Shown: positions 46,021 to 58,975, counted from the stretch's first letter. The stretch is DNA of 64,000 bases from Candidatus Endomicrobiellum neotermitis (GCA_031282355.1 JAITDW010000001.1:1-64000); one strand, 5' to 3'. Notes: generated by a model not told the origin, from the sequence alone. Made by a program: numbers and translations.

Positions 46021-47475
46021 ATGTGTGAAAAAGTAAGAGTAAGATTTGCACCATCTCCTACAGGTGATTTGCATATTGGTGGAATACGTACAGCTTTATT
46101 CAACTGGTTATTTGCAAAGAAAAAAAATGGAACATTTATTTTAAGGATTGAAGATACAGATGAAGTTCGTTCCACAAAAGAGTCCGTAAAAATTATTTTA
46201 AATACCATGAAATGGCTAAAACTTAATTGGAATGAAGGACCTAATTATCAAACAGAACGTAAAAAATGTGGTATATATAAAAAATATGCTGATGAACTTG
46301 TTACCAAAGGTTTTGCATATCCATGTTATTGTACTCAAGAAGAAATTAATGAAATGAGGCAAAAAGCTCAAATCAGTAAGCTCCCACCGAAATATAATGG
46401 AAAATGTAGATATCTTACCATAGAAGATAGCATGAAAAAAGCATTAAAGTCACAGAACTCAATTTTAAGATTTAGAATGCCAGATGATGGAATTGTTGTT
46501 CTAGATGATTTAATAAGAGGGAAAATTAGATTTAGTAACTCTTTACTTGATGATTTTGTAATAATGAAAGCAAATGATATGCCTACTTATAATTTTGCAT
46601 GTGTTATAGATGATCATCTTATGAATATAACTCATGTTTTAAGAGGAGATGATCATATTTCTAATACTCCTAGACAAATACATATTTATAATGCATTAAA
46701 TTGGAAAATTCCAAAATTTGCTCATATGCCTATGATTTTAGGAACTGATGGAACAAGGCTTTCAAAAAGACACGGGCATACTTCTGTTTTAGATTACAGA
46801 AAAGATGGGTATTTACAAGATGCATTAATAAATTACATCGCATTATTAGGTTGGTCAACTGAAAATAGCCAACAAATTTTTACTGTAGAAGAATTGATAA
46901 AGAATTTTTCTATAGAAAGATCTGGAAAAAGCTCTGCAACATTCAATTTAGGAAAACTTTTATGGCTTAATGGTGAAAAAATTCGATCAAAAACTTCAGG
47001 AGAATTATTTAAATTATTCATTGATTGGATAAAATATACAAACAATGAAAAATTGATAGAAGGATGGGATATTGATTTACTAAGAAAAGCTATATTTTTA
47101 GAACGTGAAAAAATAAAATTATTAAAGGATATTCCATTTCTCGTAGACTTTTTTTTTATAAAGGACATAGAATATCAAAAAGATGTAGTTAATGATATTT
47201 TACTTTCTGATAAATCAAAAGAAAATGCTAAATTTGTTTTGACAGAAAGTGTGATGAGATTAAAGCATTATGATGATTTTTCTGCATCAGTATTAGAAAA
47301 ATATGCAAGAAATTTGGCTATTGAAAAAAATATTAAAACTAAACAAGTATTTCATCCAATTCGAGTTGCGATTTCTGGTAGAATTCAAGGACCGAGTTTA
47401 TTTCATATGATGGAACTTATGGGTAAAAATGAAGTAATACGAAGAATTAATGTTGCTATAACTAAATTTTATTGA
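46021..47475 (+). CDS. gltX: Glutamyl-tRNA synthetase
   Basis: A class Ib synthetase: [19 protein letters not shown] (about 11-29) is the HIGH region, FILRIEDTD follows, and RLSKRHG (about 245-251) is the KMSKS equivalent. Length 484 is typical. Whether it is discriminating, or also charges tRNA-Gln for GatCAB amidation, cannot be settled here. A GAGG site precedes the ATG. It is the last gene of the plus-strand run; a weak A/T hairpin followed by TATTTTTAT lies about 8 nt after the stop. Confidence 0.97.
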   Translation: MCEKVRVRFAPSPTGDLHIGGIRTALFNWLFAKKKNGTFILRIEDTDEVRSTKESVKIILNTMKWLKLNWNEGPNYQTERKKCGIYKKYADELVTKGFAYPCYCTQEEINEMRQKAQISKLPPKYNGKCRYLTIEDSMKKALKSQNSILRFRMPDDGIVVLDDLIRGKIRFSNSLLDDFVIMKANDMPTYNFACVIDDHLMNITHVLRGDDHISNTPRQIHIYNALNWKIPKFAHMPMILGTDGTRLSKRHGHTSVLDYRKDGYLQDALINYIALLGWSTENSQQIFTVEELIKNFSIERSGKSSATFNLGKLLWLNGEKIRSKTSGELFKLFIDWIKYTNNEKLIEGWDIDLLRKAIFLEREKIKLLKDIPFLVDFFFIKDIEYQKDVVNDILLSDKSKENAKFVLTESVMRLKHYDDFSASVLEKYARNLAIEKNIKTKQVFHPIRVAISGRIQGPSLFHMMELMGKNEVIRRINVAITKFY

Positions 47476-47535
47476 TTTTATTGACTAAATCTTTAGTTAT
47501 TTTTATGTCTGATAATATATATTATGTTAAGTATA

Positions 47536-47564
47536 AATCAAACCAATCAAATCTAATCAAATCT
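47536..47564 (+). repeat. Short tandem repeat (10-bp unit)
   Basis: AATCAAATCT occurs twice in tandem (47545-47564), preceded by a degenerate AATCAAACC copy. It sits in the 234-bp gap between gltX and the convergent asd, which otherwise shows only A/T-rich spacer. Confidence 0.6.
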
Positions 47565-47709
47565 AAAATTATAAAAAACCAATAAATACATATAAATGAT
47601 CTTATATAAAATAATTAAAGTAACTTATTATATAAACAAAATTTTATATTTAAAAACATAAATAATCTTATTTGTATTAACATTTTACTTTAATATTATA
47701 CACAAAAAA

Positions 47710-48732
47710 CTACACAAAATTATTTCCTATAATAACTTCTGCAATCTGTACTGCATTTAACGCTGCACCTTTTAATAAATTATCAGAAACAATCCAAAAA
47801 GTTAACGCATTATTATTGTTTGTAGAAATGTCTGAACGAATTCTACCAACAAAAGTTATTTGATTATTTTCAGCAAATAAAGGCATAGGATATCTATTAT
47901 TTTTTGGATCATCTAAAAGCTGTATGCCTTTAGCTTTTGAAAATATTTTTTTTGCTTTAACTGAAGATAGTGGTTTTTCAGTTTCAATCCATACGCTTTC
48001 AGAGTGTGAACGAAATACTGGCACTCTCACACATGTTGCACTCACTTTTATAGAATCATCTCCTATAATTTTTTTGGTTTCATTAGTCATTTTCATTTCT
48101 TCTTTTGTGTATCCATTATTCATAAAAATATCTATTTGTGGAATAAGATTAAAAGCTATCTGATGTTGAAATTTATTTGCTACAGGAATTTTATACCCAT
48201 TAACCCATGCTTTTATCTGTTCGGTAAGTTCATCTTTACCCTTTTGACCTGCTCCTGAAACTGATTGATATGTCGAAACAATAACCCTTTTTATTTTTAC
48301 AAAATCATGTAACGGTTTTAATACGACAACCATTTGTATTGTCGAACAGTTAGGATTTGCAATAAGTTTCTTATTTTTCTCTAAAACGTGAGAATTCACT
48401 TCTGGAACAACTAAAGGTACATTTTTATCCATCCTCCATGCATTCGAATTATCTATAACAAAAGATCCATTATTAACGAAAATAGGTGCAAATTTTTTTG
48501 ATATTGCCGTACCAGCACTGAAAAGTGCAATATCAATATCCTTATCACAGTTTTTTGTAAGCAATTCAACAGAAATTTCTTCCCCACGAAATTTTAATTT
48601 TTTACCAATTGAACGTTCTGAAGCTAAGAATTTTATATTCCCTACAGGAAAATTTCTAATTTCAAGCATTCTAATCATTTCAAGTCCTACAGCACCGGTC
48701 GCGCCAACAACAGCTACCTTATAATTTTTCAT
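47710..48732 (-). CDS. asd: Aspartate-semialdehyde dehydrogenase
   Basis: Asd reduces aspartyl phosphate to aspartate semialdehyde, the branch point to lysine/diaminopimelate, threonine and methionine. The NADP-binding GATGAVG is at 10-16, and the catalytic Cys is in NPNCSTIQM (about 130). Ser-Gly-Ala-Gly in QSVSGAGQKG and the active His in the later RVPVFRSHSESVW segment are present. Length 340 fits. It is the last gene of the yebC-ruvCAB-spoIID-asd run, 18 bp after spoIID. Diaminopimelate supply ties it to wall synthesis. Confidence 0.97.
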   Translation of the reverse strand: MKNYKVAVVGATGAVGLEMIRMLEIRNFPVGNIKFLASERSIGKKLKFRGEEISVELLTKNCDKDIDIALFSAGTAISKKFAPIFVNNGSFVIDNSNAWRMDKNVPLVVPEVNSHVLEKNKKLIANPNCSTIQMVVVLKPLHDFVKIKRVIVSTYQSVSGAGQKGKDELTEQIKAWVNGYKIPVANKFQHQIAFNLIPQIDIFMNNGYTKEEMKMTNETKKIIGDDSIKVSATCVRVPVFRSHSESVWIETEKPLSSVKAKKIFSKAKGIQLLDDPKNNRYPMPLFAENNQITFVGRIRSDISTNNNNALTFWIVSDNLLKGAALNAVQIAEVIIGNNFV

Positions 48733-48750
48733 TTTATCCTCTACTCTAAT

Positions 48751-49911
48751 TCAACGTTTATAAGTTATTTTTGTAATTTCAGTTCCAGGGTAAAAATAAG
48801 ATAAAATATCTTTGTAACTTTTCCCGTTCTCAGCCATAGTTTTAGCACCCCATTGACATAAACCAACTTTATGTCCCCATCCTTTACCTTTAAAACAGAA
48901 ATTATCTCCATCTCTTTCTATATGGTAAAAATAATGACTTTTTATTTGTAATGCGTCAACAATAATACGAAACTGGTAAGCATTTAATATAAGTTTACCG
49001 TTAGAATGAAATATTTCTAGCTCATTTGTTGCTCCTGTAATAGTTTTTCCTTTAATTTTAATTTTTTTAATTTTTCCTATGTTAAAATTATTGTTAGAAA
49101 GTTTTGTTCTGATAAAACATTCATTTAAAGTTTGTTCCCAATTTGAGTAAGGAGCATCTTTACAATAATCACATTTCACTCCTTGTAAGTATGGCGGTAT
49201 AGACTTACAATTCCATATATATTGTGGGCTTTCCGTATGCCCTCCACAACTTGCATGAAAAACTGTATTCGCAAATTTATCGTTATAAGTCAAAAATTCA
49301 CATTCAGTTAATAAAAGTGCTTTATTATATGCATTATTTTCAATACCTATTATTCCATCGTAGACTTGGCAATGAGTTGTGGAACATAAGTCAAATCCCT
49401 GAGATGAATGTTTACTTAAATTTGCAACAGCATAAGTTCTACTTATTACAGCATGGGCTTTTAGTGCTTCTTCATTCCAATTATTTCCTGCTTCTTTATA
49501 TAAAACACCTCTCACATAATCATCTATGTTTAGTACATTGATAATATTTAATTTGTTATCAAATTTTTTTATAATTAAATATCCCCTATAAGGTTTAGAT
49601 TCCACAAAAATAATATTATTTGAAGGTTTTATTTTTATAGGTGATAATAAAAAATACTTATCTGCTATATAAATACCATTTTTATCGCAAGAAATTCTTA
49701 ATATGCCTTTACTAAATTTTAGTTTTTTGTTTGATGCATCAGTAATAGAAAATTTGTTTGAACACCCTACTATAAAATTAGAAGTTCCAATTATTATACC
49801 AATTTCTATATCCTCTTTAATAGAATTTAATTCGTTTGAATATGAATTGCAGCAATACATAAACAAAATAGTTGTTAATATCATCAATATAAAAAAATTT
49901 CTCATTTTCAT
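48751..49911 (-). CDS. SpoIID/LytB-domain peptidoglycan lytic transglycosylase
   Basis: A probable exported enzyme of 386 residues that cleaves glycan strands stripped of peptides. A signal peptide (about 1-25; MYCCNSYS could also act as a lipobox) is followed by an N-terminal beta region and the SpoIID domain (about 125-380). The proposed catalytic Glu is in GVLYKEAGNNW (about residue 139), followed by EALKAHAVISRTYA. FDLCSTTHCQVYDG, FHASCGGHTES and the C-terminal GKGWGHKVGLCQWGA are SpoIID hallmarks. Outside spore-formers this family appears in several diderm phyla. The start lies 1 bp after the ruvB stop. Confidence 0.88.
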   Translation of the reverse strand: MKMRNFFILMILTTILFMYCCNSYSNELNSIKEDIEIGIIIGTSNFIVGCSNKFSITDASNKKLKFSKGILRISCDKNGIYIADKYFLLSPIKIKPSNNIIFVESKPYRGYLIIKKFDNKLNIINVLNIDDYVRGVLYKEAGNNWNEEALKAHAVISRTYAVANLSKHSSQGFDLCSTTHCQVYDGIIGIENNAYNKALLLTECEFLTYNDKFANTVFHASCGGHTESPQYIWNCKSIPPYLQGVKCDYCKDAPYSNWEQTLNECFIRTKLSNNNFNIGKIKKIKIKGKTITGATNELEIFHSNGKLILNAYQFRIIVDALQIKSHYFYHIERDGDNFCFKGKGWGHKVGLCQWGAKTMAENGKSYKDILSYFYPGTEITKITYKR

Positions 49912-49912
49912 T

Positions 49913-50965
49913 TTATAGTAATTTATCTTGAAGTTTTTTTTTTATAGTTTTTATAGGAGGTGTAATACCAATATGATTGTATCCAGCTTCAGTGACTATC
50001 CTACCTCTAGAAGTTCTTGCAATAAAACCGGACTGTATAAGGTATGGTTCATAAATATCAGCTATAGTATTTACATCTTCTGATATAGCTACTGCGATGG
50101 TTTCAATTCCTGCAGGGCCTCCATCAAATTTTGTAATTAGAGCTATGATGATTGATCTATCAATTTTATCTAATCCTGCACTATCAACTTCTAATGCACT
50201 AAGTGCTTCTTTTGCTATGATATACGTAATACCACTAATCTTATCACCTTTTATTTCAGCAAAATCCCTTACTCTTTTTAAAAGCCTATTTACTATTCTT
50301 GGGGTTCCTCTAGAACGAATCGCAATTTCATTAATAGCATCCTTATCAATTTGAATATTCATTATTGTAGCGGAACGATTAACTATGTTCATAAGATCTT
50401 TTATTTCATAAAATTCTAAGCGTTCTATAATACCAAATCTATCTCTTAACGGACTTGATAAAAGACCAGCTTTTGTTGTTGCACCTATTAATGTAAAACG
50501 AGGGATAGGTAATTTAATTGTTTTTGCTGAAGGTCCTTGTCCTATTATAATATCAAGTTCAAAATCTTCCATAACGGGATACAACGCTTCTTCAACAAAA
50601 TGATTTATTCTATGTATTTCATCTATAAAAAGTACATCTCCATCTGAAAGGTTTGTGAGAATAGCTGCTAAATCTTTAATTTTTTCTAATACAGGTCCTG
50701 AGGTTACTCTTAAATTACTGTCCATTTCTTTTGCTATTATATGTGCAAGAGTTGTTTTGCCAAGTCCTGGTGGAGCATAAAATAGGCAATGATCTAAAGT
50801 TTCAAATCTTCTTTTTGCAGCTTTTATAAAAATTTTAAGATTATTTTTAAGCTTTTCTTGGCCTATAAAATCATTAAGATTTCTTGGTCTTAAAGAATTT
50901 TCTGCTTTATTTTCGCAACCAAGTTTTGAGCTTTCAATAATTCTTTCTAATCCAGTATCAGTCAT
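49913..50965 (-). CDS. ruvB: Holliday junction branch migration helicase RuvB
   Basis: RuvB is the AAA+ motor that drives branch migration with RuvA. Walker A is [13 protein letters not shown] (about 63-75), Walker [12 protein letters not shown] (about 115-125), sensor [22 protein letters not shown], which includes the arginine finger region, and a C-terminal winged helix with [16 protein letters not shown]. Length 350 is normal. The gene follows ruvA by 37 bp. Confidence 0.98.
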   Translation of the reverse strand: MTDTGLERIIESSKLGCENKAENSLRPRNLNDFIGQEKLKNNLKIFIKAAKRRFETLDHCLFYAPPGLGKTTLAHIIAKEMDSNLRVTSGPVLEKIKDLAAILTNLSDGDVLFIDEIHRINHFVEEALYPVMEDFELDIIIGQGPSAKTIKLPIPRFTLIGATTKAGLLSSPLRDRFGIIERLEFYEIKDLMNIVNRSATIMNIQIDKDAINEIAIRSRGTPRIVNRLLKRVRDFAEIKGDKISGITYIIAKEALSALEVDSAGLDKIDRSIIIALITKFDGGPAGIETIAVAISEDVNTIADIYEPYLIQSGFIARTSRGRIVTEAGYNHIGITPPIKTIKKKLQDKLL

Positions 50966-51002
50966 TAAATTTATCCCTAACTTTATATCTACAACTCATA
51001 AA

Positions 51003-51626
51003 TTATAAATATTGCAAAGATTTTTTTACTAAATTCTCTAGAGTAATATTATTATTTATATTGTAAACATTTGTTACTACTGTTATTGCCTGTTGTTTTT
51101 TATATCCCAAGGCTACAATACATTCTATAGCATCTGCCATAAGTGTATTTTTAATTACTACATCTGAATATTTTTTTTCATCTGTTGTAATGTATACATT
51201 TGATATTTTTTCTTTTAATGTCATGATAAGCTTATCAGATGTTTTTTTTGTAAAACCAAATATCTTATTTAATACTGATAAATCTTTCGAAATTATAGCA
51301 GCTTTAAAATTAGTAAATGATCTAAAGATTTTATTTGTGTACTCTAAAGCTTTTTTTGCTCCAATACTAGGGACTTCATTTTTTATCAGTAAATATACGT
51401 CTCTCTCATCTTTTGAAATAAAACCATAAAGACATATAATACAGTTGTACATTCCGGTTACAGTCTCTACAACATATATTTTTATAAAATCTCCAATTTC
51501 TGGAAGTTTTTCAAAAGTAAAAGCTGATATAAATACTGCGTAACCAACCCCATCAACTTTAACAGTTATAGACATAGTACTATCAGATGATTTTGAATCA
51601 AGTATTCCATATAAACAATCTATCAT
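51003..51626 (-). CDS. ruvA: Holliday junction DNA-binding protein RuvA (divergent)
   Basis: RuvA tetramers hold the four-way junction for RuvB. Length 207 and the position between ruvC and ruvB identify it. Domain I (about 1-68) has MIDCLYG and VDGVGYAVFIS. The two helix-hairpin-helix motifs are degenerate: the second, usually a PGIGKKTAERL-like loop, reads IFGFTKKTSDKL. Domain III (about 160-207) retains DAIECIVALGYKKQQA for RuvB contact. It is plainly less conserved than ruvB and ruvC. Confidence 0.9.
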   Translation of the reverse strand: MIDCLYGILDSKSSDSTMSITVKVDGVGYAVFISAFTFEKLPEIGDFIKIYVVETVTGMYNCIICLYGFISKDERDVYLLIKNEVPSIGAKKALEYTNKIFRSFTNFKAAIISKDLSVLNKIFGFTKKTSDKLIMTLKEKISNVYITTDEKKYSDVVIKNTLMADAIECIVALGYKKQQAITVVTNVYNINNNITLENLVKKSLQYL

Positions 51627-51632
51627 TCCAAC

Positions 51633-52112
51633 TTAACTCCATTTTATGGTATTAATATGACAAATCGCTATTGCAAGCGCATCTGCTGCATCATCAGGTT
51701 TAGGAATTTTCTTAAGTTTAAGAAAAAATTTTACCATATGTTGTATTTGATATTTGTCAGATGCACCATACCCTGTCAGTGCTATTTTAACAATCTTTGG
51801 ATTGTATTCAAATAAAGATATTTTATTCAATGACACTGTCAAAATAATAGCCCCTCTTGCTTGCCCTATAGCAGAGATACTTTTAGCTGCTTTGAAAAAA
51901 AATAGTTCTTCTATAGCAACAGCCTTAGGACTATATTTATATATAATATGTTGCAGTTCAGTATTTATAATTTGTAATCTTTGTATGAGTGATGAATGCG
52001 ATACGGTTTTAATACAACCATAACTAATGAAGCTAATTTTATCTCTAGAAATAGCCTCAATGACACCCCATCCTGTAATTGAAAGTCCAGGATCTATACC
52101 CAAAATTACCAT
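51633..52112 (-). CDS. ruvC: Holliday junction resolvase RuvC
   Basis: RuvC nicks Holliday junctions symmetrically. The four acidic catalytic residues are visible: Asp7 in LGIDPGLS, Glu in AIEELFF (about 68), and the Asp pair in KPDDAADALAIA (about 139-142). Length 159 is typical. It starts 27 bp after yebC and ends 6 bp before ruvA, within one operon. Confidence 0.97.
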   Translation of the reverse strand: MVILGIDPGLSITGWGVIEAISRDKISFISYGCIKTVSHSSLIQRLQIINTELQHIIYKYSPKAVAIEELFFFKAAKSISAIGQARGAIILTVSLNKISLFEYNPKIVKIALTGYGASDKYQIQHMVKFFLKLKKIPKPDDAADALAIAICHINTIKWS

Positions 52113-52139
52113 TTATATTGATCTCCAACACAATATTAC

Positions 52140-52886
52140 TTAATCTTTTATATCGTTAGTAATAATATTAAAATTTGTATATATATTTTTAACATCATCA
52201 TGATTTTTTAACTTATCTATAAACTCTAACATAAGTTTTGCATCATTACCTTCAATAGTGGTCCATATTTTTGGAATCATTATAATATCTGTAGATATAA
52301 ATGGTATACTTTTGCATTCTAATACTGATATTACTAATTCTAAATCTGTTGGTGCCGTAATAATTTCATAAAAACTTTTATTTTTTAAATTTTTAAAATC
52401 TTCTGCAGGTGTATCCAATATTGCATCAATAATGACTTCTTCACTAACAGCAAATTTATTAACAGTTATACGCCCTTTTCTTTCAAACATCCAACTTACA
52501 CAACCAGTTTCACCAAAACTTCCACTATACTTCGAAAAAATTCTTCTTATATCTGATGCTGTCCTATTTTTATTATTAGTTATTACATTAACAATTAATG
52601 CTACTCCTCCAGGACCATATCCTTCATAAACTAATTCACTATAAATGGATTCATACAAATTTCCCCCACTTTTTTGTATAGCTCTTTTTATATTATTCTG
52701 AGGCATATTTATTTCTTTAGCACATTCCACAGCTTTTTTTAAGCGTGAATTATTTTCAACTCGTGCACCACCTTCTTTAGTAGCAACAATTATATCCCTA
52801 ATAATTTTTGTAAAGATTTTACCTCTTTTTGCATCAACTATAGCCTTTTTATGTTTAATACCAGCCCATTTACTATGACCAGACAT
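52140..52886 (-). CDS. yebC: YebC/PmpR family protein (TACO1-type)
   Basis: A 248-residue YebC-family protein; members bind DNA as regulators or assist translation of difficult (proline-rich) stretches at the ribosome. The N-terminal signature MSGHSKWAGIKHKKAIVDAKRGKIFTKI is near-perfect; VYEGYGPGGVALIV (about 84-97) is the family's central motif. Its place directly before ruvC is a common arrangement. An AGGAG site precedes the ATG. It opens the yebC-ruvCAB-spoIID-asd run. Confidence 0.96.
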   Translation of the reverse strand: MSGHSKWAGIKHKKAIVDAKRGKIFTKIIRDIIVATKEGGARVENNSRLKKAVECAKEINMPQNNIKRAIQKSGGNLYESIYSELVYEGYGPGGVALIVNVITNNKNRTASDIRRIFSKYSGSFGETGCVSWMFERKGRITVNKFAVSEEVIIDAILDTPAEDFKNLKNKSFYEIITAPTDLELVISVLECKSIPFISTDIIMIPKIWTTIEGNDAKLMLEFIDKLKNHDDVKNIYTNFNIITNDIKD

Positions 52887-52957
52887 GAAAAAACAACTCC
52901 TCTTTTATAAATTTTATGCATATTTTTTATAGTAAAAAAGAATTTATAAAATTAATC

Positions 52958-53371
52958 CTATATTTTTTTTCGTTTAACATTTAATTCCAACTTTAATTTA
53001 CACACGGATCGCAATTGTGATTCAATAATTGACATGTTAACAAACTTTTGCCTTTTATTTTTCATGCTATTTGCTAACTCTATAGCTTGATTTATTTTTT
53101 GTTTATTTGTTTCACTCGATTGTATCGCAAACTCAGCAATAACTGTAATATTATTTTGTACAATCTCCACAAAACCACCACTTATAGATATTTTTTTTTT
53201 ATTTTTAATAGATTCAATTATTATTTCGCCACTATCTAATTTAGTTATAAGATTTACATGTCCAGGTAAGATCGTTATTACACCATTAAATGTCGGAAGT
53301 GAAACTGATATCACTTCTCCATTAAAAATAACTCCATCTGGTGATAAAACTTCAATTTTTAATTTATCCAC
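52958..53371 (-). CDS. atpC: F-type ATP synthase epsilon subunit
   Basis: The epsilon subunit sits on the rotor stalk and inhibits ATP hydrolysis. The N-terminal beta domain (KLKIEVLSPDGVIF, then LPTFNGVITILPGHVNLI, about 25-45) is followed by a helical hairpin rich in Lys. A GTG start at 53371 is preferred because the family begins just before KL-x-[VI]-EV; it leaves a 10-bp gap after atpD and has GAG 6 nt upstream. A TTG at 53398, overlapping atpD by 17 bp, is the alternative. Last gene of the atp operon. Confidence 0.9.
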   Translation of the reverse strand: MDKLKIEVLSPDGVIFNGEVISVSLPTFNGVITILPGHVNLITKLDSGEIIIESIKNKKKISISGGFVEIVQNNITVIAEFAIQSSETNKQKINQAIELANSMKNKRQKFVNMSIIESQLRSVCKLKLELNVKRKKI

Positions 53372-53381
53372 ACATATCTCA

Positions 53382-55614
<2,233 letters not shown>

Positions 55615-57135
55615 AATTATTAATCTCTTTAAATTTTTTTATTTTATCTTTGATTTCTGATTTCAAAATTAAAATGTCATCATTTTTTGTGCTTATAATA
55701 GCTTTTTTTACAATTTCTGGTGACATTTTTTTTATAAAACGTATCATTTGCTGTTCGATAATATTAATTTCATCAATACTTATATCATCAAACAAACCGG
55801 ATGTTACAGCAAAAATCGAAAGTATTTCTGATAACTCATCATATAAGGTGTATTGATATTGTTTTAAAACTTCTGTAATTCTTCTTCCTCTTTCAAGTCT
55901 TTTTAATGTGTCTTCGTCTAAATCACTGCCAAATTGTGTAAAAGCTTGTAATTCCCTAAATTGCGAAAGTTCAAGTCTTATCGGACCAGCTAAATGCTTC
56001 ATAAATTTTGTCTGTGCTGCACCACCTACACGTGAAACTGAGAGTCCAATGTTTATTGCAGGACGAATACCAGAATTAAATAAATCAGTTTCAAGATATA
56101 TTTGCCCATCAGTAATCGAAATTACATTTGTTGGAATATATGCTGATAAATCATTACCTTGAGTCTCAATAATTGGAATAGCTGTAAGTGTTCCTCCACC
56201 ATTTTTATCAGATAATCTTGCAGCTCTTTCCAAAAGCCTTGAATGTAAATAGAAAATATCACCTGGATAAGCTTCACGACCTGCTGGCCTTTTAATTAAA
56301 AGAGAAATTTGTCTATATGCCCAAGCATGCTTTGTTAAGTCATCATAAACAACTAAAACATCTTCTCCTTTATTCATAAAATGTTCACCAATAGTACAGG
56401 CTACAAAAGGAGCGATATACTGCATTGAAGCAGAATCTGATGCTGTAGCTGCTATAATAATGGTGTAATCCATAACTGATTCTTTATATAGTTTTGCTGC
56501 AATAGAAGCTAAATTTGATTTTTTTTGTCCTATAGAACAATATATACATATGACTTTTTTCAAACCCATATCGAGTTTTTTTTGATTTATTATAGTATCA
56601 ATTGCTATTGCTGTTTTACCAGTACCTCTATCTCCAATTATCAATTCTCTTTGGCCTCTACCTATCGGAATCATAGCATCTATAGCTTTAATACCTGTTT
56701 TTAAAGGATTATTCACTGGACTTCTATCAATAATCCCAGGTGGCATTTTTTCAATTGGATAATAAACTGGATTTTCATGTATTAATTCTTTATCATCAAC
56801 AGGCTGACATAAAGCATCTAAAACTCTTCCAATTAATTTATTAGAAACAGTTACACCTAATATTTCCCCTGTAGATTTCAGCTTCATACCACATGTTATA
56901 TGCCCAGAGTTTTTAAGTAACACTATTGAAACAATATCTTCGTCAATATTTAAGATAAATCCTATAGAACTATCATTAACAAATTCTATTTTCTCATAAT
57001 AACCTGCATTTGAAAGACCAGATGCTTTAACAATTTCATCACCTACTGTTTCAACAATCCCAAAATTTATAAGTTCTGGATCAACTTGAGTAGAATATAT
57101 TTTTTCTTCAATTTTTCTTATTATTTCTTCAGGTT

Positions 57136-57492
57136 TCATAAATTTTCTCTTATGCTACTTGTAATTTTTTTCATCATTCCTAAAACGCTATAATCAAAAA
57201 AATAATCACCATATCTCAAACATAGGCCTCCAATAATATTTTTGTCGTCACGTTTAAATAAAACTTGTTTGTTCGGAAACATTGCAGAAATTTTACTCTT
57301 ACTTTCATTATCTAATTCGCCTGCAAAACTTACTACAACAGTATTATTTTTTATTTCTTTATGCAATAAATATATAAAAAATTTAAGTTCTTGTTTCGAA
57401 AATTTTAAAAAAATCCATTTTAAACCTTCCTCAGAAAGTTTACCACAACTTACAATAGACTTTGCCAATTTTTCAATTTGCAATTTTTCCAT
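57136..57492 (-). CDS. atpH: F-type ATP synthase delta subunit, strongly shortened
   Basis: Delta ties the peripheral b stalk to the top of F1. Only 118 residues are present against a usual 175-185. The C-terminal part is recognisable: VLFKRDDKNIIGGLCLRYGDYFFDYSVLGMMKKI (about 79-112) matches the conserved GG-x-x-x-[RK]-x-G-D-x-x-x-D-x-S segment. The N-terminal six-helix domain of about 105 residues that binds alpha is reduced to about 50 residues. Position between atpF and atpA confirms the identity. It overlaps atpF by 20 bp. No frameshifted remainder was seen. Confidence 0.85.
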   Translation of the reverse strand: MEKLQIEKLAKSIVSCGKLSEEGLKWIFLKFSKQELKFFIYLLHKEIKNNTVVVSFAGELDNESKSKISAMFPNKQVLFKRDDKNIIGGLCLRYGDYFFDYSVLGMMKKITSSIRENL

Positions 57493-57982
57493 TTATTTTT
57501 TCCATTACCCGTGATATAATTACTTGTTTTTCATTATTTGTAAATAAATTAGACAAGATTTTTAGCATAATTTTTTCAGAAACATCTGTAGATATTTTTT
57601 CAAGTTGTTTTGTCATATTTTCAAATTCTATTGTTGCTTTTTGTTTTGCAATACCTACAATGTATTCAGAATATTTTTTAGCATCTATAGCAGCTTGTTT
57701 TTTCGATTCATCAATTGAAACTCTTGTAGCTGTAGTTAACATTGCTGCATTATTCTTAGCTTCTTCTAGTATGCATTGTTTCTCTTTATTGGCATTTTCT
57801 AGAATAATCTTTGCTTCTTCGATATAGATAAGAGATTGTTCTATTCTAAATTTTCTTTCATTAAAAATTTTTTTTAAAGGCTTAAGTAAAAATCTTTGCA
57901 GTACAAACACTACAATCGAAAAATTTATAATTTGAAACAAGAATAGATAAGGATCAAGACCAAACTTATTTATAAATTTCAT
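57473..57982 (-). CDS. atpF: F-type ATP synthase b subunit
   Basis: The peripheral stalk subunit: one N-terminal membrane helix (about 11-30, FLFQIINFSIVVFVLQRFLLKP) and a long charged helix (about 32-165) forming the dimeric stator. The motif LLKPLKKIFNERKFRIEQ after the membrane is typical. Only one b gene is present. Length 169 is normal. It starts 32 bp after atpE. Confidence 0.93.
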   Translation of the reverse strand: MKFINKFGLDPYLFLFQIINFSIVVFVLQRFLLKPLKKIFNERKFRIEQSLIYIEEAKIILENANKEKQCILEEAKNNAAMLTTATRVSIDESKKQAAIDAKKYSEYIVGIAKQKATIEFENMTKQLEKISTDVSEKIMLKILSNLFTNNEKQVIISRVMEKINGKIAN

Positions 57983-58014
57983 TTTTATCTCTCATTTACT
58001 TCTATAATTTTGTG

Positions 58015-58221
<207 letters not shown>

Positions 58222-58252
58222 TTAATCAAATTTAAACTATAATACTTCTCTG

Positions 58253-58975
58253 TCAGTGTGTTCTATCAGTCATTATATGCATGAATACCATAGTTAACAT
58301 TGAAAATACAATAGCCTGAACGACTGCTACCATAAGTTCAAGAATTATAAATGGCAATGGAAATATTATAGGAAATAACCCATACATAGTTGCCAATATT
58401 TTTTCACCTGCAAAAATGTTTCCAAATAACCTAAAAGAAAACGAAATAAATTTTGTAAATTCATTTACAAATTCTAGCATCCCAACAAACAAAAAAACAG
58501 GAAACATTTTAAACGATACAAATCGTTTAATATATGACACTACACCAATATGTTTTATACTCAAATAATTTGTTATGAACACGCTAGTAACGGCCAATGC
58601 AAGCGTCATATTCAAGTCACTCGTAGCCGATCTTAATAATGGAACCTTGTGTTCACAAGATGTTAAATGAATTTTTATCAATTCAAAACCTGGAAGTTGA
58701 GCAATTAAATTTGAAATTACTATGAAAATAAAAAATGAAACAACCCAAGGATATATGAATATCGACTTATCACCAGCAATTTCCTCAGTAATCCCTATAA
58801 AATAATCAATAACTATTTCAACAACGTTTTGTACATTACCAGGATTAATTGTAATCACTCCTTTCATTATAATAACAAACATAAAAATGACAATATCAGT
58901 AATAAGCGTTGATATAACAGTGTTTGTTATTGGGAAGTTTGCTACAGAGAATAAAACTTCAGGATTTAATTGCAC
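58253..58975 (-). CDS. atpB: F-type ATP synthase a subunit
   Basis: The stator channel of Fo: 240 residues with five or six hydrophobic helices. The essential Arg is in the hallmark FRLFGNIFAGE (about 181-191), following EFVNEFTKFISFS, and the last helix contains ELMVAVVQAIVFSMLT with the conserved Gln. It is the first gene of the atpBEFHAGDC operon, with its own promoter and a hairpin in the leader; no atpI gene precedes it. Confidence 0.96.
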   Translation of the reverse strand: MQLNPEVLFSVANFPITNTVISTLITDIVIFMFVIIMKGVITINPGNVQNVVEIVIDYFIGITEEIAGDKSIFIYPWVVSFFIFIVISNLIAQLPGFELIKIHLTSCEHKVPLLRSATSDLNMTLALAVTSVFITNYLSIKHIGVVSYIKRFVSFKMFPVFLFVGMLEFVNEFTKFISFSFRLFGNIFAGEKILATMYGLFPIIFPLPFIILELMVAVVQAIVFSMLTMVFMHIMTDRTH

